Positions 41,213-50,383 are shown, counted from the stretch's first letter. The stretch is DNA of 64,000 nucleotides from Neobacillus cucumis (GCF_016107705.1 NZ_JAEHGC010000001.1:310001-374000); one strand, 5' to 3'. Numbers and translations: made by a program. The notes: a model not told the origin generated them from the letters alone.

Positions 41213-43570
41213 TTACTCTTCATCAAGTGTTAAATCTTTAACTGGAAGTTTTTCTTCTTCCTTGTGTGTAGGCTTGCGCAGATTGAATAGACACTTCACA
41301 CAGAATACCATCAGAATAACCACACCGATTAAGAAGATTGTATCTGGGACAGCACGCCAGGTTAAAAGTGTTTTAACTAGTTCATCTTTTAAGAAGGAAG
41401 ATGAACGGCTTGCTGCATATCCATGATAGAATGCTTTCTTGATTTGAATGAAACCTACTGGAAGTAAGGAGAAGAAGACCATTCCTGCCAATCCAATATT
41501 TAAAAGGATACAGCTGACTTTTAGCCACTTATCTTTCCATACTTCTGGTTTGACGATATTTCTTAAAGAATATAGAAGTAATGCAATTGCAAACATTCCG
41601 TAAACGCCCATCATCGAAGCATGGCCGTGAGTAGGTGTTAAGAACTGACCGTGTTCGAAATAGCTGACTGCTGGCAGGTTGATTAAGAACCCAAGAACAC
41701 CTGCACCCACCAAGTTCCAAATCGCAACAGAGATTAAGAACCAGAAGGAAGCTTTGTACGGGAAGTCAACGCCGCCGGAACGCATCATTTTATATTGTTC
41801 ATATGCTTCAAGAATTAACAAAGTTAATGGAATAACTTCCAATGCTGAGAATACAGCACCAAGTGCAAGCCAAACTTCTGCCGAACCATTATAATAGTAA
41901 TGGTGGCCAATTCCAATTACACCACTACCTAAGAGTAAGATTAATTGGAAATATAGCTGTCTGACTGTTGATTTTTTCGTTACTAATCCTACTTGAACTA
42001 ATAGGAAACCAATGACAACTACTGCAAATACTTCAAAAATTGCCTCAACCCATAAATGGATAATCCACCAGCGCCAGTAATCAGCAAAGGTAAAGCTTGT
42101 ATCCGGATTAATAAATAGTGCAAAGATATAGAATGCTGGTACCGCAATCGCGGAGTAGAATAATAGGTGGATTAAACCGCCTTTGTCCGTTTCTTTTTTA
42201 AGACCTGCTTTAATTCCTCGATAAACAATAAATAACCAAATTAACATACCGACAATGAGGATTAGCTGCCACAAACGACCTAATTCAATATACTCCCAGC
42301 CTGCATGACCTAATAAGAACCACTCATTACCTAAGTATCCGTTTGCACCAAGCCATTCTCCGACCATACTTCCGCCAACAAGAACAACTAATGCCCAGAA
42401 AAGAATGTCTACCAAAAGACCTTGTTTTTTAGGCTCGTATCCACCCACAAGTGGCGCTACGTAAATGCCCATACCTAACCATGCAGTTGCAATCCAGAAG
42501 ATCGCCAATTGTAAGTGATATCCTTTAGAAATATTAAATGGCAGGATATCATGAATCCATTTTATACCGAAGAAACTGTCTGGTTCGATATAATAGTGGG
42601 CTAGCAATGCCCCAAACATACATTGTACAAAGAAAAGAATTGAAACAATAACAAAGTACTTTCCTGATTTTACTTGTGAGTTTGTTACCGGTATTTTTCG
42701 CAAATCAATTTTAGGGAAATTCCCTTCCTTATATGCCTCTTGCATACTGAATTGATAACGATAGAAAACAAATAGGATAATTCCGACCATCAAGACAAAG
42801 ATTGTTACACTTGCGCCGCTCCACCAAACAGCCGAGAAAGATAAATGGTTACCGGCATCTTCATAATATGGCCAGTTATTAGTATAAGTAATTTTATCCC
42901 CAGGACGAACCGTACTTGAAAGCCATGCTGTCCAGAAGAAGAAATCAGAAATCTGCTTAATTTGATCGCCTTTTGCAACATAGGCACGGTCATTTTTCGG
43001 CATATCACTATCTTTAATTAGATTTGCTTTTAATCCCCAGTGATCGCCTTTTGTGAAAATATTCTTATAGTAAGCTCTTACTCTTTCAAGTCCAAAAGCT
43101 TGTGCATCTGTTAATTTTAATGATTCTTTACTGCTATCATAACGATTTTTACGCATTTCTTTTATTACAGCATTTTTTATCGAAGATTTTTCATCTACAC
43201 TTAGATTGGAAAACTTTTTACCATACTGTTCATTTGCTTTAAAGTCCTGCATTCCTTCTGTATAAATCTTTAAAGATTCAGCTGTATAGTCTGGACCCAT
43301 ATATGATCCGTGCCCTAATACTGTACCGTAATCCATCAAACCATATTTTTGCCAAACTGCCTGACCACCCATGATTGTAGCCTTAGTAAAGAGAACATCA
43401 CCCTTTTGATTGGTAACCTCCAATGGTCTTGGTGCTTGCTCTTTAAAAATCCAGTACCCACCACAAAGTAATACAGTAAAACTTACTAAAATAACTGTAA
43501 TTAAAACGGATTTTAACATTCCGTTTTTATTAGTTTTTACCTTTGTAGGCGTTCCCCGCTGTATTTCCAC
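41213..43570 (-). CDS. norB: Quinol-dependent nitric oxide reductase (qNOR)
   Basis: 785 residues. An N-terminal membrane anchor and a soluble cytochrome-c-like domain without CXXCH mark the quinol type (GGQAVWQKYGLMDYGTVLGH). The C-terminal part has about 12-13 helices of the heme-copper superfamily. The catalytic region shows HLWVEAIFEVFAVVVIGF, GIGHHYYYNG with the paired His, and the heme ligands in THGHASMMGVYGM. It reduces two NO to N2O using menaquinol. No nitrite reductase is in the window, so the function may be NO defence. The promoter has an Fnr-type site at -41.5. Name norB/norZ by family. Confidence 0.95.
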   Translation of the reverse strand: MEIQRGTPTKVKTNKNGMLKSVLITVILVSFTVLLCGGYWIFKEQAPRPLEVTNQKGDVLFTKATIMGGQAVWQKYGLMDYGTVLGHGSYMGPDYTAESLKIYTEGMQDFKANEQYGKKFSNLSVDEKSSIKNAVIKEMRKNRYDSSKESLKLTDAQAFGLERVRAYYKNIFTKGDHWGLKANLIKDSDMPKNDRAYVAKGDQIKQISDFFFWTAWLSSTVRPGDKITYTNNWPYYEDAGNHLSFSAVWWSGASVTIFVLMVGIILFVFYRYQFSMQEAYKEGNFPKIDLRKIPVTNSQVKSGKYFVIVSILFFVQCMFGALLAHYYIEPDSFFGIKWIHDILPFNISKGYHLQLAIFWIATAWLGMGIYVAPLVGGYEPKKQGLLVDILFWALVVLVGGSMVGEWLGANGYLGNEWFLLGHAGWEYIELGRLWQLILIVGMLIWLFIVYRGIKAGLKKETDKGGLIHLLFYSAIAVPAFYIFALFINPDTSFTFADYWRWWIIHLWVEAIFEVFAVVVIGFLLVQVGLVTKKSTVRQLYFQLILLLGSGVIGIGHHYYYNGSAEVWLALGAVFSALEVIPLTLLILEAYEQYKMMRSGGVDFPYKASFWFLISVAIWNLVGAGVLGFLINLPAVSYFEHGQFLTPTHGHASMMGVYGMFAIALLLYSLRNIVKPEVWKDKWLKVSCILLNIGLAGMVFFSLLPVGFIQIKKAFYHGYAASRSSSFLKDELVKTLLTWRAVPDTIFLIGVVILMVFCVKCLFNLRKPTHKEEEKLPVKDLTLDEE

Positions 43571-43606
43571 TTTCTCTCATCCTCTCTTGTTTCAATTACA
43601 TATCGA

Positions 43607-43649
43607 ATTGTAATAGTTATGAAAAAATCATAGTGTGAAGGAAATCACA
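43607..43649 (-). promoter_or_regulatory. Crp/Fnr-type promoter of norB
   Basis: TGTGA-AGGAAA-TCACA (43634-43649), a perfect palindrome. TACAAT on the minus strand at 43607-43612 places the start near 43600, exactly 41.5 bp from the site centre. Confidence 0.88.
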
Positions 43650-43733
43650 CACATGGTGTTATTTCTCCCATTCGTGTGTTGTTTTCACAAAGTTGTCACA
43701 TTGAGAATTATTTTCAATAAAATTTCACTTACC

Positions 43734-43776
43734 TATGACGGAGGTCACATAATTGTTGTGAAACCACTGTTAAAAT
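43734..43776 (+). promoter_or_regulatory. Crp/Fnr-type promoter of the regulator gene
   Basis: TATGA-CGGAGG-TCACA (43734-43749), one mismatch from consensus, and TAAAAT at 43771-43776. The centre lies 41.5 bp before the predicted start at 43783. The regulator gene may therefore be autoregulated. Confidence 0.78.
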
Positions 43777-43814
43777 GGGGCTATATCGAATTACTAATAC
43801 GAAGGTGATGTTAA

Positions 43815-44507
43815 TTGAAACAAGAAGACATTATAAAGAGGCTTTCTGCTGTCCCAATTTTTAAAGAGCTGACGGCCGCTGAGCTGGCACCTTTTGTTGA
43901 GATTGCCCAGGCTCGTTTCTATAAGCATAAAATGTATGTATTTATGCAGGATGATCCGATGGACCGGGTATTCTTTATCCACAGCGGAAAAGTAAAAATT
44001 TATAAAACGGATTTTTCCGGAAAGGAACAAATCGTCTCTGTTCTCGAACCAGGAGAAATGTTTCCACACGCAGGCTTCTTTCGAAAGGGCACTTTCCCGG
44101 CACACGCAGAGATTATGGAGGATTCTAACCTAATTGTCATCCCTATTGATAAATTCGAGGAGATTTTAATATCTTATCCTGAGCTTTGTATTAAATTATT
44201 TAAAGTTCTTGGAGAGAAGATAGTTGACCTGCAAAATCGACTGGAAGAGCAAATACTTCATAATACTTATGAACAAATTGTTTTACTATTAATTAGGCTC
44301 TGTAAATCAAATGGTGAAAAAATTGATGACCAATTTAAGCTGACAACGCAATTTACCAACCGCGAGCTTGCCAATATGATTGGAACCTCCAGAGAAACCG
44401 TCAGCAGAACCATCAATCAATTAAAAAAGAAAGAATTCATTTTTCTTGATGATGACGGTTATTATTTCATTGACCGAGAATCACTTAAACAGGAACTATT
44501 CTATTAA
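43815..44507 (+). CDS. Crp/Fnr family regulator next to norB
   Basis: 230 residues from a TTG at 43815 after AAGGTGATG. A cyclic-nucleotide-like sensor fold (1-125; VFFIHSGKVKIYKTD) is followed by a long dimer helix (LGEKIVDLQNRLEEQIL) and a C-terminal winged helix with recognition helix GTSRETVSRTINQL. Its E-SR residues predict TGTGA half-sites, which occur at four promoters here. No cysteine cluster for an FeS centre is seen (two isolated Cys only), so sensing may use heme, NO or another ligand. It heads an operon with two DUF2249 genes, a membrane protein and a MIP18 factor. Confidence 0.9.
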   Translation: MKQEDIIKRLSAVPIFKELTAAELAPFVEIAQARFYKHKMYVFMQDDPMDRVFFIHSGKVKIYKTDFSGKEQIVSVLEPGEMFPHAGFFRKGTFPAHAEIMEDSNLIVIPIDKFEEILISYPELCIKLFKVLGEKIVDLQNRLEEQILHNTYEQIVLLLIRLCKSNGEKIDDQFKLTTQFTNRELANMIGTSRETVSRTINQLKKKEFIFLDDDGYYFIDRESLKQELFY

Positions 44508-44557
44508 TTACAGGCTTTCGTGAGTTTCTACTATATATAATGAAGAGGAGTTGTTTC

Positions 44558-44797
44558 ATGATGGAACAAAGAATTGTTGAACTTGATGTACGTGAGGATT
44601 TAAAAAATAAACTGGAGCCCTTTCAAAAAATTATGGGGGCTATTAAGGATTTAAAGGAAAATGATATTTTCATTCTTCATGCAACCTTTAAACCAGTCCC
44701 ATTATTCGCGGTATTAAAAACAAAAGGCTTTAGCCATGAGGCAGTAGAAATTGCCGAAGATCACTGGAAGGTAACATTTATAAAGAATTCAAAGTAA
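44558..44797 (+). CDS. DUF2249 protein B
   Basis: 79 residues from the ATG pair at 44558, 8 bp after GAGGAG. The family pattern is looser than in protein A: VELDVREDLKNKLEPFQKI, then ILHATFKPVPLFAVLKTKGF. It lacks the NDHDP motif, having HATFKP instead. It is the second gene of the Crp/Fnr operon, 22 bp before DUF2249 protein C. The role is unknown; three divergent copies in one island suggest distinct partners. Confidence 0.82.
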   Translation: MMEQRIVELDVREDLKNKLEPFQKIMGAIKDLKENDIFILHATFKPVPLFAVLKTKGFSHEAVEIAEDHWKVTFIKNSK

Positions 44798-44819
44798 TAC
44801 GAATGAAGGGTGATATAAA

Positions 44820-45026
44820 ATGATTTTAGACAACCGCGGTTTAGAACCGCCACAACCAATGATGCGAACACTCGCTGCATTAGAGACACTGCCTGATCAT
44901 GAAGTTTTGACGATCATTAATGACCGCAGACCAATGTTTCTATATGAGCAATTAGAGGAACTTGGATACAATCAAAGAACTGAACAACAAGACGACGGAA
45001 GTTTTAAAATTGAAATCTTCCGATAA
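44820..45026 (+). CDS. DUF2249 protein C
   Basis: 68 residues, beginning MILDNRGLEPPQPMMRTLAA and continuing with IINDRRPMFLYEQLEELGY. This is the LDNRGLEPPQPM version of DUF2249, close in length to the minimal domain. The start follows AAGGGTG. It is the third gene of the operon, and its stop is 10 bp before the membrane protein start. A longer frame of the next gene overlaps its end but lacks a ribosome site. Confidence 0.85.
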   Translation: MILDNRGLEPPQPMMRTLAALETLPDHEVLTIINDRRPMFLYEQLEELGYNQRTEQQDDGSFKIEIFR

Positions 45027-45036
45027 GAAGGTGTTA

Positions 45037-46284
45037 ATGATGCTTCCACAAAATATGGGGAGTGAGACCAATGTTAAGCTTCCCTTTTCGTTTATTTTCT
45101 TTAGTTTAATTGCCTTAGTATTATCACAAATCGTCCTTTTATTTAATGGAGATTTACTTATAGGAGGCAGTTTTCGGATCCCTGCCATCTGGTCTGCAGC
45201 ACATATACTAGTTTTAGGCTGGGCATTAATGGTAGCAATGGGGGCGATGTATCAGCTTGTACCAGTTGCTTTCTTAACAAACATCTGGAATGAAAAATTT
45301 GGATTCTTACAGTTTTTTGTTACAGCTTTTGGAATTATTGGCTTTGCCGGTTTGCTCTATTCATCACCCCAAAATGCTATTATTCCTGGAATTCTTACCC
45401 TGATTGGAATATTAATGTTCTTATTTCAAATGATGATGACTTTAAAAAAACAAACTAAGCCAAACATCCTGACTGCTTTTGTTGGTACAGCATTATTTTG
45501 TTTATTCATGACTATTTCCATGGGTATTACATTAGTTTATTTCCTTAAGACCGGCAGTGGCGCAGGAACCTATCAAGCTGTTTTTAAAAGTCATTTGTTA
45601 ATGGGGGTTACAGGATGGTTTACCCTGTTGATTTTTGGTTTTTCCTATAAAATGGTGCCAATGTTTTCTTTATCCCATGGTTTCCCTATGATCCAGGCTA
45701 GATATGTTTATGGATTTTACGCAGCCGGTCTCCTTGTTACATTAATCGCATTTTTAACCGGTTGGGGCCTCCTTGTAAAGCTTGGTCTATTCCTGCTACT
45801 TGTGGGCTTTTCCATCTTTAGCTGGCATATACGAATCATTGTCAAAAAAAGATTAAAGAAAAAATTAGATAAACCATTTTCATTTGCGTTAGCCGCGATT
45901 CTGTTCGGCAATATCATTCATTTAGCTGCATTCATTCTTGTCTGGACTCATTCCTTCAGCTCGGTTATTGGACCTCTCGTCTATGCTTATATCATGCTCT
46001 GGATTGTATTAAGCATTATCGGTTATTTATTTAAGATTGTTCCATTCCTTTGGTGGACTTTTAAATATAGCAAGGAAATGGGCAAACAATCGGTTCCAAC
46101 ATTGAAAGAGATGATGAATGAAAAACTTGTTCCGCCGCTATTTTCATTTTTTATTCTCGGAGTTTTGATTGTTTTTTCTGCATTAACCTTTAAAATTACG
46201 CTTCTCTTTACGATTGGACAATTCATTTTATCCGTAGTTTTAATTATTATTGCAATCAGTATTATTAGCGTCCTAAAAAAATAG
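45037..46284 (+). CDS. Heme-copper-oxidase-like polytopic membrane protein of unknown function
   Basis: 416 residues from the ATG pair at 45037, after AAGAAGGTG; an ATG at 44962 is upstream of this and unsupported. About 12 hydrophobic helices. His56 lies in AAHILVLGWALMVAMGA and His186 in SHLLMGVTGWFTLLIFGF, in the style of the heme-ligand helices of heme-copper oxidases. His214, His264, His295 and His305 are further candidates. The family is found in NO-related clusters and may bind heme, but no catalytic copper site is clear. It could sense, bind or detoxify NO; function not established. Confidence 0.8.
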   Translation: MMLPQNMGSETNVKLPFSFIFFSLIALVLSQIVLLFNGDLLIGGSFRIPAIWSAAHILVLGWALMVAMGAMYQLVPVAFLTNIWNEKFGFLQFFVTAFGIIGFAGLLYSSPQNAIIPGILTLIGILMFLFQMMMTLKKQTKPNILTAFVGTALFCLFMTISMGITLVYFLKTGSGAGTYQAVFKSHLLMGVTGWFTLLIFGFSYKMVPMFSLSHGFPMIQARYVYGFYAAGLLVTLIAFLTGWGLLVKLGLFLLLVGFSIFSWHIRIIVKKRLKKKLDKPFSFALAAILFGNIIHLAAFILVWTHSFSSVIGPLVYAYIMLWIVLSIIGYLFKIVPFLWWTFKYSKEMGKQSVPTLKEMMNEKLVPPLFSFFILGVLIVFSALTFKITLLFTIGQFILSVVLIIIAISIISVLKK

Positions 46285-46297
46285 TGAGGTGTTTATC

Positions 46298-46597
46298 ATG
46301 AATTTAAAAGAAAAAATTCTTAACGAGCTAAAAAATGTTTATGACCCTGAACTTAATATTAATGTTGTAGATCTTGGCTTAATTTATGATTTAGATGTTT
46401 CAGGTGAAGGGGATGTTAAAATAACCATGACCTTAACAACACCAGGATGCCCACTGCATGACAGTATTACAACGGGTGTTCGTTATTGTGTAGAAGGAAT
46501 CGAGGAAACAAGAAATGTTGACGTAGACCTCGTTTGGACACCAGCCTGGAGCCCGGAAAAAATGACACCGGAAGGTCTTAGGCTGCTAGGAAGATAA
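46298..46597 (+). CDS. MIP18/SufT-type metal-sulfur cluster assembly factor
   Basis: 99 residues from the ATG at 46298, after GTGAGGTG. The DUF59 pattern is clear: VYDPELNINVVDLGLIYDLD, and the reactive Cys in TTPGCPLHDSI. Such proteins help insert FeS clusters in the cytosol. As the last gene of the Crp/Fnr operon, it may repair clusters damaged by NO; that is inference. It is followed by a strong terminator. Confidence 0.92.
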   Translation: MNLKEKILNELKNVYDPELNINVVDLGLIYDLDVSGEGDVKITMTLTTPGCPLHDSITTGVRYCVEGIEETRNVDVDLVWTPAWSPEKMTPEGLRLLGR

Positions 46598-46601
46598 TTT
46601 T

Positions 46602-46633
46602 AAAAGGGTCACGTAGCGTGACCCTTTTCGTTT
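46602..46633. terminator. Bidirectional terminator after the MIP18 gene
   Basis: AAAAGGGTCACG, TAG, CGTGACCCTTTT is a perfect 12-bp stem shared by the converging ypvA gene. Confidence 0.93.
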
Positions 46634-48557
46634 ACACTTCTTTAGCCCCTACAGGCAGTATCTCTTTTATTTTTTCTAAAATATTGGATGCTATATCATT
46701 TTCAAGCAAAATATGAACTGTTCCCCGGTCATTTTCACTTCTAATTAACCTTCCAATTCCCTGACGGAGCCTGAGAAGCATATAAGGTAAATCAATTTCT
46801 TCAAATGCCTTTTGCACACCATCCCTCTTCGCAATGAAGACGGGGTCATTCGGCGGAAACGGCAGTGAAAAAATCATAACATTCTCTAAGGATCGTCCAG
46901 GAATATCAAGCCCTTCCCATAGATGGATCGAGCAAAGGATGGAATTTTCCTCATTTTGAAATTTCGATACAAGTGTGCTGATTTCTTCATCACCTTCGAA
47001 ATATATAGGATATGGGAGAGTGTCTGCCAATTTTCCCTTAAGTAATGCCAGTTCATTTTTATTGTTCAAGAGAATAAGTGTACGACCTTCTGATTCAATC
47101 ATTTTCTTTGTTAAGTACTCCACTTTATCTGTTATTCTTTCTCTTTCAAACCTCGGAAGATAAATCTCCATCAATTCCTCATAGTTGAAAGGAGAAGAAA
47201 CAGAAAAGGATAGAAAATCATGAATCCCAAGACTATTAGCTATATAGTCAAATGATTTTTGATTGGATAAGGTTGCGGAAGAAAAAACAAATGGAAGTTT
47301 TTGTGAGAATACTTCATCCCTTAATACCTCTTCCACCATTTTCGGCATAATCACAAGTGTCCGTTCACCCATATTTTCTTCAAACCATGTAATCCCGTTC
47401 ATTTCCTTAAGAAAAAGTGAAAGGGAATAAGTGATTTGCTCAAGGTATTCCTCAACTATTTTTAAATCATATTCATTTATAACAAATAATTCACTTTCAA
47501 ACACGAGTTCTTCTTCAAGCTTTTGCAAGGTATCAAGCAGCTTTCTTCCCTGTTTAATTAAGGTTGGATGCTTAGAAATGATTTGTTTTTCAGAACCTAG
47601 TGAGACTTGGGAAAACTGGGCGATTGCGTTGAAAAATACATCATTTTCTAATAGAGCCTCTTCAATCGTGTACAGTGTATTTTCACGAACTTCATTTTCC
47701 ATCAATCTGGTCAGCAACGACTCAAGCAAAGTGTCTGTAAAGCGATAGCTAAGTGCCTTCTGCGCCGCAAATTCTAATAGGTGACCTTCATCAAATACAA
47801 CGGAAGAATACTCTGGTAAAAGCGGCAGCTGCCCTTCTCTTTTCCTTGATTCCTTTGTCCAAACATGTTCCATATAAAAGTCATGAGAACAAATGATAAG
47901 ATCCTTTGCGTGACGGTAGTAATCTCTGTGTAATGTAAGACCACAGCGATGCCGTTTTTCGCAGGAAAAACAATCCTGAACAGGGTCCCAGCTTATCTTT
48001 TCCCAAATTTCATCGGAAATGACCGGATAATCCTTGCGGTCACCATATCTTTCAAAGGTCTGCATCGAACCATCCGTATGAAGAAATTCAGGTAATTTTT
48101 CATAAATATCGCCCAGTTCATCGGAAAGGTCTAAATCTTTTACTTGATCCAACTTTTTTATACATAAATATTGATCCCTCGATTTTGCAAGCCGGACATC
48201 CATATTTAATCCTAAAACAGATTCAAGTTTTGAGATATCTCCTTCTTTTTTTACTAACTGTTCAATTAACGTTTCATCTGCACAGGCGATAATAGCCGGG
48301 CGATTTGTGTAACGTGCATACATAATTGCATAAAGCAAATAAACAATCGTTTTCCCTGTTCCAACTCCTGCTTCAGCAAACATTATTTTTTTATCTTTAA
48401 AAGCCTTTTCTAGCTGAAAGGCCATATAAATTTGCTCATCTCTTAATTCGAAACCGGCGTCAGGGAGAATCTCATAAAATAAATCACCAATCCATTCGCC
48501 TAGTTTGTCATAAAATGATTCAGTTTTTGAAACAGTAAATGGAAACCCGTTTTGCAT
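46632..48557 (-). CDS. ypvA: DinG/XPD-family ATP-dependent helicase YpvA
   Basis: 641 residues from the ATG at 48557 after GAGGGGG. Superfamily 2 motifs: Walker A EAGVGTGKT (62-70), DEGH box in VVFDEGHLLEF, and the final motif LRLRQGIGRLIRSENDRG. A Cys set for an FeS cluster is present (YLCIKK, then CFSCEKRHRCGL). It unwinds DNA or D-loops during damage repair. A longer frame from 48605 lies over a hairpin and is rejected. Its position before ypsC agrees with B. subtilis. Confidence 0.92.
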   Translation of the reverse strand: MQNGFPFTVSKTESFYDKLGEWIGDLFYEILPDAGFELRDEQIYMAFQLEKAFKDKKIMFAEAGVGTGKTIVYLLYAIMYARYTNRPAIIACADETLIEQLVKKEGDISKLESVLGLNMDVRLAKSRDQYLCIKKLDQVKDLDLSDELGDIYEKLPEFLHTDGSMQTFERYGDRKDYPVISDEIWEKISWDPVQDCFSCEKRHRCGLTLHRDYYRHAKDLIICSHDFYMEHVWTKESRKREGQLPLLPEYSSVVFDEGHLLEFAAQKALSYRFTDTLLESLLTRLMENEVRENTLYTIEEALLENDVFFNAIAQFSQVSLGSEKQIISKHPTLIKQGRKLLDTLQKLEEELVFESELFVINEYDLKIVEEYLEQITYSLSLFLKEMNGITWFEENMGERTLVIMPKMVEEVLRDEVFSQKLPFVFSSATLSNQKSFDYIANSLGIHDFLSFSVSSPFNYEELMEIYLPRFERERITDKVEYLTKKMIESEGRTLILLNNKNELALLKGKLADTLPYPIYFEGDEEISTLVSKFQNEENSILCSIHLWEGLDIPGRSLENVMIFSLPFPPNDPVFIAKRDGVQKAFEEIDLPYMLLRLRQGIGRLIRSENDRGTVHILLENDIASNILEKIKEILPVGAKEV

Positions 48558-48577
48558 AAAATCCCCCTCTATAAAAT

Positions 48578-48603
48578 GCAGCGCTCGGAAAAGAGCGCTA
48601 CAC
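48578..48603. other. Hairpin between ypsC and ypvA
   Basis: AGCGCTC, six bases, GAGCGCT form a perfect 7-bp stem with no T-run. It lies in the spacer just before the ypvA ribosome site and may affect ypvA translation or processing. Confidence 0.4.
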
Positions 48604-48623
48604 ATTGAATTGCAATATATTGT

Positions 48624-49769
48624 CTACAATTCCGACTGCCTTGGCGGCCGGTTTCCCCAATATTGATATAGGTCTGTACGAATAAACCCATTAAAAAGCT
48701 TTCTTTTTTTCGTTGCAGGCTTTCCATATAATTGTTCAAAGTTTTCATTTGAAGTCATTATATAAATGGACCAAGTATCAAGCTTGCTAAAAGCTAGTCC
48801 CATTTCTTTGTACATTTGCTCTACTGCATTTTTTTCCCCAAGTCGTTCACCGTAGGGTGGGTTCCCAACAATAACACCATATTCCTTTTTAGTCGAAATA
48901 TCTTTTACCTGCATTTGTTTGAAATTAATTAATTCACCAAACCCTGCTTCAAAAGCATTCTCCTGAGCGATTTTCACCATACGATGGTCAATATCTGAAC
49001 CTGTAATATCAAGGGGCTGATCGTAATTTGCCAAATCCTCCGCCTCTGTTCGAACATCATCCCAAACCTTGGAAGGAATCCAATTCCAACTTTCTGACAC
49101 AAACTCTCGATTAAATCCAGGAGCAATATTTTGCCCAATTAAAGCAGCTTCAATTGGAATCGTTCCAGAACCACAAAAAGGGTCTATAAACGGACGGTCA
49201 GGCTTCCAATTAGTAAGCATGATTAGAGCAGCTGCAGTAGTTTCCTTTAACGGAGCCAATCCTTGATCAGCCCTATAGCCGCGTTTATGAAGTCCATCAC
49301 CGCTGGTATCAATCGTAATCGTAGCAACATCCTTTAACATAGCCACTTCAATACGGTATAATCCACCTGTTTCCTCGAACCAGGAATTCCTTTTATAATG
49401 AGTTTTCATTCTTTCAACAACGGCCTTTTTTACAATCGATTGGCAATCTGAAATACTAAAAAGCTTAGATTTTACTGACTTGCCGATTACAGGAAACTCT
49501 GCATCTTCCGGTAGATATTTTTCCCAAGGCAATGCCTTTGTTTTTTCAAATAATTCATCAAAGGTATAAGCTTTAAATTCTCCAACCTTTATCTTTACCC
49601 TTGCAGCCGTCCGCAGCCATAAATTAGTACGGGCGATTGCATACTCGTCTCCAGTAAATGTTATTTTCCCATTATCCACTTCGCATTCATAACCAAGTGA
49701 ACGGACTTCTTTCGCAACAAGAGCTTCTAGACCCATAGCTGCCGTTGCGATTAATTGATATTTTCCCAT
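48624..49769 (-). CDS. ypsC: THUMP-domain rRNA guanine-N2 methyltransferase YpsC (RlmL-like)
   Basis: 381 residues. A ferredoxin-like plus THUMP N-terminal RNA-binding part (1-165) starts MGKYQLIATAAMGLEALVAK. A Rossmann methyltransferase follows with FIDPFCGSGTIPIEAAL (SAM motif) and the catalytic NPPYGER in VIVGNPPYGERLGEKN. Length and layout match the N-terminal half of E. coli RlmL, so m2G in 23S rRNA is the likely product. The gene lies beside rnpB as in B. subtilis. Confidence 0.93.
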   Translation of the reverse strand: MGKYQLIATAAMGLEALVAKEVRSLGYECEVDNGKITFTGDEYAIARTNLWLRTAARVKIKVGEFKAYTFDELFEKTKALPWEKYLPEDAEFPVIGKSVKSKLFSISDCQSIVKKAVVERMKTHYKRNSWFEETGGLYRIEVAMLKDVATITIDTSGDGLHKRGYRADQGLAPLKETTAAALIMLTNWKPDRPFIDPFCGSGTIPIEAALIGQNIAPGFNREFVSESWNWIPSKVWDDVRTEAEDLANYDQPLDITGSDIDHRMVKIAQENAFEAGFGELINFKQMQVKDISTKKEYGVIVGNPPYGERLGEKNAVEQMYKEMGLAFSKLDTWSIYIMTSNENFEQLYGKPATKKRKLFNGFIRTDLYQYWGNRPPRQSEL

Positions 49770-49849
49770 TTTTTCACCCTTAACAAAATATGTATGTTCT
49801 CATTATAGACCAAACGCATAGCTTGAATGCACTCGACAATTGAAAATAA

Positions 49850-49876
49850 AAAAGCCCTCCCTATTAGGAGAGCCGT
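49850..49876 (-). terminator. Terminator of rnpB
   Basis: Minus strand GCTCTCC, TAATA, GGGAGGGC, then TTTTTTATTTT. Confidence 0.88.
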
Positions 49877-49880
49877 TCAA

Positions 49881-50314
49881 TTCTTCATACTTTCCCATTA
49901 AAAACGTTCTGTAAGCCATGTTCTGTACCATAGTACTACAATCGATTTTAACATCTCGTACTTAGGTGGTAATCATCTATCTACAGAATCTCAATGACTC
50001 TGTCCTTCTCCTTGTTCAATTCCTCAGAGAAAGTGCCCCTACCATAATTTGGGTTTCTCGCTCGTGGGGTTTACCGCGTTCCACCCTTTCCATTTCTAGA
50101 AAGGCTCCGTCACTGTGGCACTTTTATAGGTATTCATACCATATCCCATAGGACTTAGGTATTTTCCCGGCCGTCAGCTGGATAACCCAGCTGCCCTAGC
50201 TTATGAATTCGCTAGGCACGAACACTACGAGCATCGCAGCTCGTGCGAGCATGGACTTTCCTCTACAATTCGCCAAAGCGATTGTAGCGATTACCCGAAC
50301 GTAATTAATGAAGA
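49881..50314 (-). ncRNA. rnpB: RNase P RNA, Bacillus (type B)
   Basis: The RNA component of RNase P matures tRNA 5' ends. Universally conserved pieces are present on the minus strand: GAGGAAAGTCCATGCTCGC near the 5' end, TGCCACAGTGACGGAG and GGAACGCGGTAAACCCC in the middle, and GACAGA and ACATGGCTTACAGAACGTT near the 3' end. CTAGGGCAGCTGGGTTATCC and other stems fit the B-type of Bacillaceae. The ends are estimated from pairing of TCTTCAT (5') with ATGAAGA (3'). It has its own promoter and terminator and lies between ypsC and gpsB. Confidence 0.96.
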
Positions 50315-50322
50315 CAATTTTT

Positions 50323-50351
50323 ATTATATGTATTTCATGGTTGTAATTCAA
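50323..50351 (-). promoter_or_regulatory. SigA promoter of rnpB
   Basis: Minus strand TTGAAT, 17 bp, TATAAT. The predicted start near 50316 coincides with the RNA 5' end. Confidence 0.85.
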
Positions 50352-50383
50352 TGGTTTTTATTAGGAAATACGGGTATTTTCTG

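Noticed and set aside
44962..45036. Longer start for the membrane protein at 44962
   Set aside because: It overlaps DUF2249 protein C by 65 bp, lacks a ribosome site, and the ATG pair at 45037 has AAGAAGGTG at correct spacing.
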